Source: Zygaena filipendulae (taxonomy: Eukaryota > Arthropoda > Insecta > Lepidoptera > Zygaenidae). From it: a stretch of 64,000 bases of DNA. The position numbers were made by a program, and so were the translations under genes. The notes under the pieces were generated by a model, which saw nothing but the letters and a program-made list of their open reading frames with translations, did not search any database and was not told the DNA's origin. Numbering within the stretch: position 1 is the first letter of the stretch; each line of letters starts with the position of its first letter. Positions 54,476 to 64,000 of this stretch are shown in pieces. The stretch spans positions 2,621,501 through 2,685,500 of the forward strand of contig OU015675.1 in the NCBI GenBank assembly GCA_907165275.2, read 5' to 3'.

Positions 54476-54769
54476 CTAAGGATGACACATATTGAGTAGA
54501 CTTATGTCTAAATCGAAACACACGGTCGGTAGCGTGTCAAAACAAGGCGAGCAGCACCGTGTGTAATATTATACGAACCATTTGTTAGACATTATCATGA
54601 TAAGTAACACAATTTCTTCCATGTTTCGGTCCATGTATGATAATTCTACGCCCCTGGTACGATAACAAGATCAGTTCCAGGTTGCCTACACTGGTGACAG
54701 GATATACCGTGGAGCGGTCGCGGTGCGCGTCCAATCGAATCAATTCTGACCGATATCGGCATCTAAATT

Positions 54770-54804
54770 ACCTGTATGATGTTACACGGTAGCATCATAC
54801 AGGT
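54770..54804. repeat. Hairpin, 12-bp stem
   Basis: acctgtatgatg (54770-54781) and catcatacaggt (54793-54804), perfect, 11-base loop. Confidence 0.7.
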
Positions 54805-55075
54805 GATGTAGATGGAATACGTAGCTATCGGTTCGGCTATTAACTGGAGAGAGCTTTCACATGACGTGTATGAATGAATTAGGTAGGTACCTACCTTTTT
54901 TCCGGAGCTTTTATTTTAATTTCACCTATTTTTACAACATGGAAGTCTTCTACGAGTAATGGCGAAGCACCTTGTGAATGAGAAACCTATAGCGCTGCTA
55001 AAGTAGGTAAGTATATTGTAGGTAGATACACATAAAAGTACAGAGTTTTTTATATTTTTCCAACATTTATGACGT

Positions 55076-55160
55076 TTATTTATTTATTTAAATTTCATGC
55101 ACATCACGGTACAAAAGGCGGACTTAATGCCATAGTGGCATTCTCTACCAGTCAACCTTC
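55076..55160 (+). repeat. LINE-type 3' tail, 'GGCGGACTTAATGCC' family
   Basis: tttatttatttatttaaatt, acggtacaaaaggcggactt, ggcattctctaccagtcaac: a widespread lepidopteran retroelement tail. Confidence 0.5.
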
Positions 55161-55331
55161 AGTTAGGTACCTACATTATGACGTTCTGATCATAAATTAT
55201 AGAAATTTTTGACTCTAAAAGAACTAAAGATTTATTTATAGACCATCTTTTTCGGGCGGAACTTTTACAGCGCTCCAGCGCTCGCTGAAAGCGTAGTACG
55301 AAGACGACTCTTATCCCGTGACCTACTTACA

Positions 55332-55440
55332 TGTTCCTCGTTTCTCCCACCGGCGCGCTAGACGTATTGCCGTCTCTATACGTTGTAAGGTCGAGATTAT
55401 GTCGGTCAGAGGCACTGGTAGAAGCGTTACAGTTGAGACT
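55332..55440 (-). other. Candidate 5' untranslated exon for brp
   Basis: A GC-richer stretch about 1.4 kb upstream of brp exon 1 ends on the minus strand at the donor ACAT|gtaagtagg. Its position suits a 5' leader exon, and brp exon 1 lacks a start codon. No promoter element or conserved peptide supports it, and similar donors arise by chance among the GTAAGTAGG-like repeats of this genome. Confidence 0.18.
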
Positions 55441-55472
55441 ACGACATATCGATGATTTATTTTATTGTAGGA

Positions 55473-55690
55473 CTAGCTGTTCCGCGCGGTTTCACCCGCG
55501 ATAATTTCGAAGTTCTTTGCACCCCCTTTTCATGCCCTTAGGGGTTGAATTTTCAAAAATCCTTTGTAATCGGATGCCTACATCATACAAAGAACACCCC
55601 GTCCAAGTTTCAGGTCTCTACGATCAGCGGTTTAGGCTGTGAGTTGATCCATCAGTCATTCAGGACAAAGCATTTTATATGTATAGATTG
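55473..55690 (+). repeat. CCGCGG-family, divergent body
   Basis: Head ctgttccgcgcggtttcacc; body accccttttcatgcccttag, gtccaagtttcaggtctct and tatgtatagattg. The head is shared with the other copies but the body differs. Confidence 0.65.
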
Positions 55691-55852
55691 AAAAGATTGA
55701 TATTATGGGCCGTGAATGTACCTACCTATAGTTTCATGTTCAGAAAAGGGTTTTGTTTAGCCAAGTTCTTGTTTAGTGCGTCTACCTTTACTGCATGTGC
55801 TTACCTAGGCATTATGCTTCCATATACCTCTACGTCTATTTTATTTATTTAC

Positions 55853-56047
55853 TAGCTGTTCCCCGCGGTTTCACTCGCGTTTATTTTAAAGTTCCCGCGG
55901 GAATTCCTTTGTCCTTCTCTGTACCCCTGATAACGTGTATGTAAAATTTCGTGTTGATGGGTTAAGCCGTTAAGGCGTGAAAGCGTAACAGACAGACAGA
56001 CAAACAAACAGACAGACAGAGTTACTTTCGCGTTTATAATATTAATG
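55853..56047 (+). repeat. CCGCGG-family dispersed repeat, full length
   Basis: ctgttccccgcggtttcact, gttcccgcgggaattcc, aaggcgtgaaagcgtaac, (CAGA)n, ttcgcgtttataatattaat. Confidence 0.85.
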
Positions 56048-56738
56048 GGGATCTTTTTGTGTATTTGTTTATTAACGATTCACTTTGGGTAGGAACCTAA
56101 TGATTTCAGCGAACATAAAACGTATCTACCTATGTACCTATTTAGGTAAACCTATCATATTTACTTACATACCTATTTAGTACTTGCCAACCCATTTATT
56201 CGAAGTGATTTTTATTTTTTATAACATCGATTACCTACTTACCTACCTATTGTCTCTGCATACCCACGTAACAAATAAACCACAACTGAAATTAAGTTGT
56301 AAAATTAGTTAACTTACGTTTGGTAGGTACCTACTTGATTAAACTTTAAATTTAAATCATCTATTTCAATGCCTTATCAAATATAGATAAGTATCAGATT
56401 TACCTGATATCTTCTAGGTTCCTCCCAAATTGTCGACAGCTCTCCATCACTAGATACCATCGCAATTCTCGAGTTCTAACGATGAATGAAAAGCGGGAAA
56501 TCGTTGCGTAGCTCGTAAAAAAATCAACCCCCTTTATCTTTCTCACCAGCCAGCGTTATGCGAATTGGTGGTAGCATGAAGTATCGATATTGGCGAATCG
56601 AAATGCTTTTTTTAAGTGCCCTAACTTTTGGACGGTAAAGTTGCGCCGTAGGTAGCGGTTTTATACGATGTATGGAAATAAGATGACATCTCAAGCTAAT
56701 TATCTTGATATCCGGTCCCGAAAAATATATTACAGACT

Positions 56739-56915
56739 AGCTGTGCCCCGCGGTTTCATTCGCGGTAATTTTTGAGTTCCGGGATAAAAAGTACCCTATA
56801 TCCTTCTCTGTAGCCCTGACAATGTGCATGCCAAATTTCATCCAAATCCGTTCGGCTGTTTTTGCGTGATTGAGTACAAACATCCACACTTTCACATTTA
56901 TAATATAAGTATGAG
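56739..56915 (+). repeat. CCGCGG-family dispersed repeat
   Basis: ctgtgccccgcggtttcatt, gggataaaaagtaccctata, tttcacatttataatataag. Directly abuts a LINE coding fragment. Confidence 0.8.
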
Positions 56916-56929
56916 TTTGATTCCATGGA

Positions 56930-57260
56930 AGATGCCGGGTGCTGGGATGCAACCTGTTCAGACACGCTGGCCCCTTCCCATCAACATGAAACCAACAACA
57001 GAACTGGTGCGGCCTGCGAAGCGGCTAAAAAACTAAAGCACGCAAATACAGGGGTCTAGGGCCTGAATATGATTATGTCCCATTCGGTGTCCAGACCCTT
57101 GGTCCGTGGGGTCCTAGTATTATAAGGTTTTTTAAGGAAATAGCAAAAAGGTTAGTCGACATCACAGGAGACCGAAGAGCTGGCAGCTACCTCGGACAAA
57201 GAATTGGCCTTTGGATTGGATTGGAAATTGGATTTTCAAAGGGGGAACGCTGCCAGAACC
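56930..57260 (+). pseudogene. Non-LTR retrotransposon reverse-transcriptase ORF, C-terminal fragment
   Basis: Plus-strand translation gives PEYDYVPFGVQTLGPWGPS, then RLVDITGDRRAGSYLGQRIG. This is the conserved C-terminal region of non-LTR retrotransposon polyproteins common in animals. A stop and a frameshift near 57050 separate it from an upstream matching piece (DTLAPSHQHETNNRTGAACE). It is a dead remnant, truncated at both ends. Confidence 0.7.
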
Positions 57261-57533
57261 TTACCTAAAGGGACTTCATTTAATAATATTTTTTAGCTTT
57301 ATTTTACATTAGGTTAAATTTAGTTATAGTTTATTACTGTTAAATAATTTTCGTCTATTTGTAAATTAAATAAATAAAATTAATATAAGTAGGACTATAA
57401 CTTCCCACTGAGAATCCCATTAAGGTCCAACTGTGAAGAATTGCTCCCAGATGTCCCTGTACAGCATCGAAATTCGAAATTCATCTCACCGATGTATTTC
57501 AATGTAAATAACGTTTGAAAAGAAAGATACTTA

Positions 57534-57645
57534 TACGAAGCTGTGAAGGATGGATATTTTATGGGTGCTGTCTACTGTAAACTGTAATTTTATTGACGTC
57601 AAAAAGAGCCACATTATGGGCCTAATATGAATAAATGATTTGACT
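57534..57645 (+). repeat. LINE-like 3' end
   Basis: gaagctgtgaaggatggata, gagccacattatgggccta and GAATAAATGATTTGA, a copy of the sequence at 29053-29211. It ends about 290 bases before the mRpS16 start. Confidence 0.6.
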
Positions 57646-57935
57646 ATTGACTATAAACTGGCTGTATGGACTTAGATTCCTCTGCCTAAGGAGTTTAACA
57701 AAAACAAAAATTTACACAAAAAAAATTACGTCAACTTGTCAAGACGGCCAAGACTGTCAAGCATGTGTCAACTGTCAACTCTGATTCCTGAATACTTTAG
57801 TTTAGAAATTAGATTTTAGAATTTAGGTTATGTATCTCCTATCTCGGTAGTCAGTATTGTACCTATTTTAAAGTTTTGTTCCGATATACAGAAAATAAAG
57901 TACCTACCTACCTGATTAATTAGCAAAACTAGAAA

Positions 57936-58052
57936 ATGTCTTTACCTCCAGCCAGTGGGACAGGTCGATACATTTTCAAAACGGCAAAATCTATCCGTCT
58001 CATTCGACAAGGATGCACCAACAGACCATTTTTTCTCATATCCGTAATAGAG
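57936..58052 (+). CDS. mRpS16: mRpS16 exon 1
   Basis: ATG at 57936 with AAA at -4 to -2 (gaaaATGtct), a good insect start context. Thirty-nine codons end at donor ATAGAG|gtacct, phase 0. It contains the [13 protein letters not shown] strand of the S16 fold. Confidence 0.95.
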
Positions 58053-61000
58053 GTACCTATTCTCTTTTTCCTTTATTTAAATAAAATAAATGCTACAGAG
58101 GGACAATATTTCATTACTTCACAGTTGAAGACCTATATAATTGTGGTTACATCAAAATGAGCTGAAGTCTACTTCAAATATATGGCGGGTTCGTTGGTCA
58201 CTTCTATCTAGCGCACAAGCATATCACGCACATCTAAGTTACCCCTAGTAATTTGTGACTACCTCGGTGGCAAAGTTTAGTGTACAGTGAAAGAGTGAGA
58301 ACCTATACTCTTAAAAGATTAAGATTTATCATGTCCAGAAAGCCTATTATGATAAATCATCGCATTTGCAATTAACATATTTTCACCTCGTTTTTGGATA
58401 CCTCTACTCGTCCTGTGTACCTGTAAGAACACCAATAGACAAGCCTGGTGGCAACTCAGTAGAATTATATTATGACACTGTGTATCAATTATTATCTTCA
58501 CTGTGAAATGCCACGTCCCAGAGTTGACAACTATTCCTTACATCTGGTATTTTATTGCCACAGCTTTGCTTTACAACCTGAAACCCATATTAGCCTGATA
58601 TTTAAAGAAATTGTATAGAGCTAGGATGAATTTTTGCACCAACCTTGACTCCCACTCTATGACTTTATGACTCTATGACTTTGAGTTGCAGCCTTTAGTC
58701 AAGCTTGTCTATGAAAGTACTCTGTAAAGATTGTTTTGTTAACACAATATCTTATTATTGCATTGGTTTCTATTTGAAATACAGTTACTAGTTTTGTCAT
58801 GTTTGTTTGAAGTTTTCAGCATACTCCCTATGCTATTACTAATTAATTTAGAAACAATCTATACATATAAATAAAATTAAAGTGCCTGTCTGTAATTCCA
58901 AATAACACAGCTTTTCACTAAATGCATATGAAAGTATAATAATATATGGTACTTACTTACATAAAAAAATCAATTATTTAAATGTTTCTCTGTCTGTTTG
59001 TTTGTTCCAGTGAATCTCTGAAACACACGGCTAGTTTTTTTTTAATATAATGGATAGTCTAGGCTTCTTTTCATTAATATAGCTCATTTAACTATTACTA
59101 TTTTTGTCATTTCTTCCACAGCGTAGACGAAATAACAAACAACCAGCAATCGAACAGCTGGGCTCATACGATCCAATACCAAATATCAACAATGAAAAAT
59201 TGGTTGCACTCAACTTAGAGAGGATTAAGTTTTGGATTGGCAGAGGGGCTCATGTTAGCACACCTGTTGCAGAACTATTTGGTAAGAATGACAAAAAAAA
59301 ATTATTACCAGCCAACTTTACATCATATCAAAAACAACAACAGGCTTGTTTCCAGGGTATGAAAATCAAAACTCTATTTAGCCCATCTTGTAGATTAATA
59401 AAAAATATTCGACTTGTATTTTTTCGTTTTTTACATAATCCAAAAACAACAGAGATACACATTAAGTCCAAATGTCGGGTGACGTCACGCCGTGTTGCAG
59501 TTTTGTGACGACACGCGACATTTCGACTTAATGTAGGTACTAATCTCTATTATTTTTTGATTACGTAAAAAATATGTGCCCAAAATTTTTATTAATCTAC
59601 AAGACGGACTAAAAACTAAAATTAAGTTGACAAACCCATTACAGATATACCTAAATAAGTGCCAATAATAAGATAAAAAACAGCTTTACCTAGATTTTAG
59701 AATAGTGACTAATACCACTTGGTGCATTAAAATATTATTTTAGAAACGAACACGAAAATAAATCATTAACAGATAAGATAATAATAATGTTTTAACATTA
59801 TCACACAGAGTCTGAGATCTGGTCGTAACTGGTATAATAGGTACTATATACAATATATAAATATTGTTTTTATACACTACATACATAGCACAGATAATAT
59901 AATATTGTTATTATGATACACACTAAACACCCAGACTCAGATTGCCCACAACACCAGCTGGCATTGCATTGTAGTCACTCTTTAAGTCTAAACACTTAGG
60001 AATTCATTATAACTAAAATCTGAAATCCTAACTGTAGGGGCGTAATTATGGCTTGTATTTAGGGTACCCACAGACGGTGTGATAACCACAGACGGACAGA
60101 CAAGAAAACGTAGCTACGTTAGTTGTTTGTCAGTCCGAATGTGTGGAAGTATCAAATAGAAATTATTATCAAACTAGCTGCTCCCCGCGGTTTCACCCTG
60201 GGATAAAAGTACTCTGTATCCTTTTCGGCTGTACCCCTGACAGCGTGTTGTGTTAAAAATTTAATGCAGTTACACCCGCGTGAATTTCGGAGTTCCTGCG
60301 GAAATTCCGGGATAAAAAGTACCCTATGCCCTTTTCTGTACCCCTGACAACGTGTATGCAAAATTTCGTGATGATCGGTTGAGTCGTTAGGAGCTTGAAA
60401 GCGTTAACAGAGTAACAGACAGACCGACAGAGTCACTTATTTATAATATTAGTAGGGATGGGTCTGCAATCACTTAAGTACGGATTACACGAAGCCAGTA
60501 ACGCTGGCGCCAGTCCTCAGACAAGCCTGCGCTGGCTGCTTGTGGTGTGAACACGTCATAAACACGAAGCCAGTAACGCTGGCGCCAGTCCTCAGACAAG
60601 CCTCCGCCACGCAGGCGCGGGGGTCGAGGGGTATGCGGGCAGAGGTCACTGGCTAGAAAAATAGACCGGCGCTCTATTTCCGCTAGTGCTGGCAGCCAGC
60701 GCTGGCTTGGCTTGAAAACTGTTTAACAAACCAGCGCTGGCTGCCAGTCTTATGGCAGCCAGTGTTGGCTTCGTGTAAACTAAGCCTTAGTGCTGTGAAT
60801 AAATCAATCTTATAAGTCAACACAATTAGAAAATAAACAGATTGAAAGAAAAGGGAAAAATCCAAACGAGTTATTTTCGTATCTTAGTTTTCGAAACTCG
60901 ATTCCCGTGATAGACGAACTATTTACACACTGCAACTTTGAAAGGAACCCTCGGTGCGCGAGTCCGACTCTCACTTGGCTGACTTTTTTTACATTTTGTT

Positions 61001-61148
61001 GTTTTTAGGTTTAGCAGGGTTTTTCCCAATTCACCCTCGCACATATATGACAGCTTGGAGGAACAGAAAAACAGAACGAGAAAAACAACAAGCAGAACTA
61101 TTGGCTAAGCAAGAGGCAGAAAAGTCAGAAGAAAAACATACATCTTAA
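57936..61148 (+). CDS. mRpS16: Mitochondrial ribosomal protein S16 (bS16m), whole gene
   Basis: Complete in three exons (57936-58052, 59122-59281, 61009-61148), giving 138 residues; human MRPS16 is 137. It is a structural protein of the mitochondrial small ribosomal subunit, needed for its assembly. The S16 core is plain: [15 protein letters not shown] (bacterial S16: IRLARHGAKKRPFY), [28 protein letters not shown] (bacterial LDLDRIAHWVGQGA) and VAELFGLAGFFP. The N-terminus is basic but not a classic presequence; the C-terminus has a Lys/Glu/Gln-rich tail. All junctions are GT-AG and in frame. Both introns (1069 and 1727 bases) hold repeats. The start is the first ATG in frame and matches family length. 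Confidence 0.95.
59122..59281 (+). CDS. mRpS16: mRpS16 exon 2
   Basis: Acceptor cttccacag|CGT, donor TATTTG|gtaaga; 160 nt, phase 0 to 1. It encodes the core from [14 protein letters not shown] to STPVAELF, including the FWIGRGA motif. Confidence 0.95.
59357..59622. repeat. Palindromic TGACGTCAC MITE, copy 4
   Basis: tatgaaaatcaaaactctat at the left, aatctacaagacggactaaa at the right, gggtgacgtcacgccgtg in the centre. It lies in mRpS16 intron 2, 75 bases after exon 2; a frame reading from exon 2 into it is incidental. Confidence 0.75.
60173..60457 (+). repeat. CCGCGG-family, two fused copies
   Basis: Head one ctgctccccgcggtttcacc at 60177; head two acacccgcgtgaatttcgg at 60272; a single tail tttataatattagtagggat. 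In mRpS16 intron 2. Confidence 0.8.
60471..60792. mobile_element. MITE with internal direct duplication
   Basis: Terminal inverted repeats ttacacgaagcc / ggcttcgtgtaa with outer TTAAG/CTTA. A 42-base segment (from acacgaagccagtaacgctg) is repeated at 60487-60528 and 60562-60603. GC-rich, dominated by CCAGCGCTGG-type palindromes. In mRpS16 intron 2. Confidence 0.7.
61009..61148 (+). CDS. mRpS16: mRpS16 exon 3
   Basis: Acceptor tgtttttag|GT, phase 1, TAA at 61146-61148. It encodes [18 protein letters not shown] and a charged Lys/Glu/Gln tail. Pro-rich IHPRTY and MTAWR are typical of animal mitochondrial S16. Confidence 0.95.
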
Positions 61149-61180
61149 ACTTAGGAATATTTTAGAATAGTCTAGTAGGT

Positions 61181-61186
61181 ATTAAA
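61181..61186 (+). terminator. mRpS16: candidate polyadenylation signal of mRpS16
   Basis: ATTAAA, the common variant signal, about 33 bases after the stop codon. No AATAAA occurs before the repeat that starts at 61248. Confidence 0.4.
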
Positions 61187-61247
61187 TGCTTTCGAGTATT
61201 TTATTATAATTTTTATTATCAGAAATTATTTGTTTTTTATTTTACAC

Positions 61248-61446
61248 TAGCCGTCCCGCGCGCTTTCACCCGCGATAATTTCAGAGTTCCCACGGGAATT
61301 CCGGATTACAATACAGCCTATGTTACTCAAGGATAATGTAGCTTTCTAATGGTGAAAGAATTTTTGAAATCGGTCCCGTAGTTTTGGAGTTAAATTGAAA
61401 ACTTACAAAAAATCAAATCTTTTCTCTTTATAATATTAGTATAGAT
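61248..61446 (+). repeat. CCGCGG-family dispersed repeat, 'TTACTCAAGGATAATG' subfamily
   Basis: ctagccgtcccgcgcgcttt, cacgggaattccggattac, ctatgttactcaaggataat, ctctttataatattagtata. Begins 100 bases after the mRpS16 stop. Confidence 0.8.
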
Positions 61447-63200
61447 AAGAAAGTTATTACTCCAATCAGGGACACTTATGCTGAGTAAAATTTCGTAATT
61501 CGCAGTAAGATTATTATCATTAAATAATTAATTTATAACATTATCTAAGCGATATAAATAATCAAATCTCTGCTAGTAGTAAAAAGAAGTCGCGGTAATA
61601 GGATAAAATAAAAAACAACAACTTTACAATGAATTACCTTTATTACGTCAAAAAATGGCAATAACAATTTTTTTGTGAGTACATTACTTTTGTATAGTTC
61701 AGCCAAATTGTTGAAGGCACACAGCACGGATTTTGTGTCGCAAGCATTTATCGCAAACCAACAAAACATGATTTTTTTATTTATATACTATTTAAATTGT
61801 CTTCTAAATCGGACCCCCTTAAATTAGTATTTTTTAATCAATCGCATTTTAAAATAAAATTGAATGTTTTAGAATTGCTTTTAACTTCAAATTTTAATTT
61901 GGTCCCGATTTGAGAAGACAGATGGTACTAAGGAAAAAATATATAAATGCCCTTGCCCAAGTGCCTACACTAATAAAACAGACAAGTTGAAACTTTACAA
62001 GAAAATTGGTTATTTATAAAATTAATCTATTTTGGTAAACAACGGTTTAACTTTGTACATACAAGAAAATAGAGGAAGATTATAAAAGATCACTAAAACT
62101 ATTGTATTTTTACAAAACGATCGTTGAGCAAATTGTTAAAATGAAAGTTCAAAGAAGGGCTAAACATTCATTGAGATAATATACTTTAGGCTAAAATGAC
62201 GATACAATTAGGTAGTTACAAAGAAACATAAGATACAATACTTCAGCTAAATTTACATAAACAATACCTACTTTGTAAACTGAAATCTTAGTTATAAGTT
62301 CAGAGAAAGATAAAAGTCCGATGTCTAGGATTACCTAAGTCGACCTAAGATATCTTAATTACACAGAAGAGACAAAACTAAAGAAGATATTCTTAAGGTA
62401 AAATACATATTATTAAATGTCTAAGATATTTCTAAAGTCTACAAGATCTTAAAAACCACAAAACAAGTGAAAACCACCCATAAATTTATTTGAAAGACGA
62501 AATCACGCAAAATTACTTTATATAAATAGGTATTACGCAGTTACAATCGGCTTAAAGTTTTTAGCTATTTTCGAAACCGGCTATACCTGCGCTTCTGTAG
62601 TGACCATATAAGACGTCAGAAGATAGTTAAAGATATATTTTCTCCAAGTATTTCAAATTTACCAGCATTGTTCAAAAAAGAAGTCAACAATAATTGACGA
62701 GTCCATAACCGTGACGAAAAATTAGGTAGGTAGGTACTGGCGACACCTTTGTAATAAAAGTTCTACTTCTATCGGCGTGGGTTAGTTTTCTATCACATCA
62801 CTATATAAATTATGATAATTTTTAGATTCCTAAAAACGACGCGATTTCGATAAAGCACCTGCTGAAATAGCAGTTAGTGGCCTCGCTAACTTATAAAAAA
62901 CTCCGCTACACCTCGATTTTAAAATAAAAAACTTAGAAATACCTCGCATATTACTCTACCCCGAATTGCTTGATCTACTATAGATATTTATTTATAAATA
63001 AAATATTATTAATCGTATAGAAAAGTGTTCAGTCTTTGCCAAAACTAAGGTATTTATTTCATTACAATGCATTCGTTAAGTTACAGAATATATTTTGTAT
63101 AATTATGTAATTTTTAAGTTAGTGCTTAAAAGCTCAAGAAAAGCAGTGAGGAAAGTGTTTTTGTACTTGGTAGATCCCGTTATACAATACTAGTGGGTTT
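61447..63200. other. Non-coding stretch, possibly 3' UTR of a minus-strand gene
   Basis: About 1.75 kb of AT-rich sequence free of the common dispersed repeats, unlike the surrounding DNA. It follows a candidate minus-strand last exon (63201-63241) and contains several minus-strand AATAAA sites (for example near 62990 and 61770). A long 3' UTR would explain it, but this is inference. Confidence 0.3.
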
Positions 63201-63241
63201 TTAGTTGTCCTTTCTGATGGCATCTGTGACCAGGCGACTTG
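63201..63241 (-). CDS. Candidate last coding exon of an unknown minus-strand gene
   Basis: On the minus strand a good acceptor (attatttttcag|CA) is followed by an open frame SRLVTDAIRKDN and TAA at 63201-63203. The peptide looks like a natural amphipathic C-terminus, but I cannot name the family. If real, the upstream exons lie across or beyond the THAP gene on the other strand. Two other frames here are less protein-like. Confidence 0.3.
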
Positions 63242-63436
63242 CTGAAAAATAATAAACAATGAATAGGCTAGTTGACAAAATTTTGAAATTAGTTTAAAAC
63301 TATAGCTTAGCATCTATTTCAACCCAAAAATATGTTATTTTAAGAAAAATAGGTCTTTTATATTAGTATTTTGGGTTTTTAGAAATGAACTTGAAATTAA
63401 CCGCGAAAAAGGCCAAGATTGTCATGGCGTCTTGAA

Positions 63437-63444
63437 TGACGTCA
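63437..63444. promoter_or_regulatory. CRE-like TGACGTCA upstream of the THAP gene
   Basis: A perfect palindromic CREB/ATF site lies 58 bases upstream of the THAP start codon, in a slightly GC-richer stretch. Its position is plausible for a proximal promoter. The same octamer also occurs inside a MITE family elsewhere in the window, so it may be fortuitous. Confidence 0.35.
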
Positions 63445-63501
63445 CGTCTCACAAATCAGCCGTGTTTGTTTATGACAGTCAATAGTGTTTTTTAATAAAT
63501 A

Positions 63502-64000
63502 ATGAATTACTCGTATTATAAATACTGTATGGTGCCCCAATGTAAAAGTACAACGATAAAAACGCCAAACAAATTATTCATATACGTTCCGAACAATAAA
63601 CAAATACGAAGAAAGTGGTTAAAAATGGCAAGGAGACAAGATGTTCTTACTTTATCAACTCATTCCACAATTTATTTCTGTGAAGATCATTTTGATGTAA
63701 GTATTAAACACAACTTGATGTATCTATTAATAAATGTATAGTAAAAGAAATGAATTTTGCAAAATCTACCATAATATACCACACATTAAACATATAAAAT
63801 GTTATGACTTGAATAGGGTTTTATGATTTATTGGAGTTAAAATATTATTTTGTTTTATAAAATGTAATAATTCACACTCTTTTAATTTTTTTAGTTGCCA
63901 AACGATATGATTAATTATACAGAATATCATATTATGGGTAAAGTCTCTCAAGTGCGCATGAAACCAGGTTGTATACCAAAGAAGTTCGAATGCCAAGAAG
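63502..64000 (+). CDS. THAP-domain protein, 5' part (runs off the right edge)
   Basis: THAP is a C2CH zinc-finger DNA-binding domain found in transcription regulators and P-element-type transposases. Exon 1 (63502-63696, 65 codons, donor TTTGAT|gtaagt) carries the first cysteine pair (CMVPQC, a C-x4-C), the KWLKMARR helix and the CEDHF pair (C-x2-H). Exon 2 (from 63895, acceptor tttttag|TTG, phase 0) continues LPNDMINYTEYHIMGKVSQV, MKPGCIPKKF, including the conserved proline of the AVPF-like end of the domain, and CQE at the edge. The ATG follows many stops and is the natural start. What follows the domain is outside the window, so a cellular regulator cannot be told from a domesticated transposase. 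Confidence 0.85.

Larger units (their letters stand above)
54190..57935. other. Intergenic between brp and mRpS16 (divergent)
   Basis: About 3.7 kb between two head-to-head genes. It carries four CCGCGG-family repeats, a LINE fragment, a LINE 3' tail, a 12-bp-stem hairpin and AT-rich filler. The promoters of both genes must lie here or further up, but no clear initiator or TATA box can be assigned. Confidence 0.7.

Noticed and set aside
59104..59508. 134-codon frame starting upstream of mRpS16 exon 2
   Set aside because: It is exon 2 read from intronic sequence and on into a MITE; splicing at 59122 and 59281 gives the correct S16 frame.
1..64000. Search for a new multi-gene system such as a defence or biosynthetic cluster
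   Set aside because: The window holds one giant neuronal gene, one ribosomal gene and part of a THAP gene; no clustered unknown genes are present. The novelty lies in the brp splice architecture and the repeat structures.

Overview
This window is animal nuclear DNA, almost certainly from a moth or butterfly (Lepidoptera). It is AT-rich and intron-rich. Copies of a dispersed repeat with a CCCGCGGTTTCACCCGCG head and a TTTATAATATTAGTA tail, typical of lepidopteran genomes, lie throughout it, together with several small inverted-repeat (MITE-like) families. Few of the long open frames are complete genes; most real coding sequence is split into exons, which I joined by hand from splice sites and reading-frame phase.

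The main gene is the bruchpilot/ELKS/ERC/CAST orthologue (brp), on the minus strand from about 53.9 kb down to 8.3 kb. I recover 19 exons joined in a continuous frame, one optional cassette exon and one alternative last exon. Its product is the giant coiled-coil scaffold of the presynaptic active zone. The first coding exon (53355-53942) is separated from exon 2 by a repeat-filled intron of about 23.6 kb. Exons 2-11 carry the part shared with vertebrate ERC proteins, exon 12 (2.17 kb) the insect-type coiled coil, and exons 13-15 the Gln-rich end.

The main result is that this one gene appears to encode two kinds of C-terminus. A 36-nt exon at 11801-11836 gives the tail ending GFLKSFF, as in Drosophila Bruchpilot. 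Exons 16-19 (10947 to 8333) instead give a vertebrate ERC-like tail ending -IIWV, which resembles the PDZ ligand (-IWA) that ERC/CAST proteins use to bind RIM. A GC-rich, phase-neutral exon (27338-27610) additionally encodes a segment that aligns with vertebrate ERC but is absent from the fly protein as I know it. The start codon of brp is not resolved.

The window also holds mRpS16 (mitochondrial small-subunit ribosomal protein S16), complete in three plus-strand exons (57936-61148) and divergent from brp. The first two exons of a THAP-domain gene lie at the right edge (63502 to the end). A possible last exon of an unknown minus-strand gene lies at 63201-63241. The region from 1 to 8.2 kb is intergenic, with no convincing gene. 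The large brp intron and the flanks of mRpS16 hold a 1.8-kb foldback element, two copies of an element with internal tandem repeats and a terminal hairpin, a palindromic family with a central GTGACGTCAC, nested MITEs and decayed LINE pieces.
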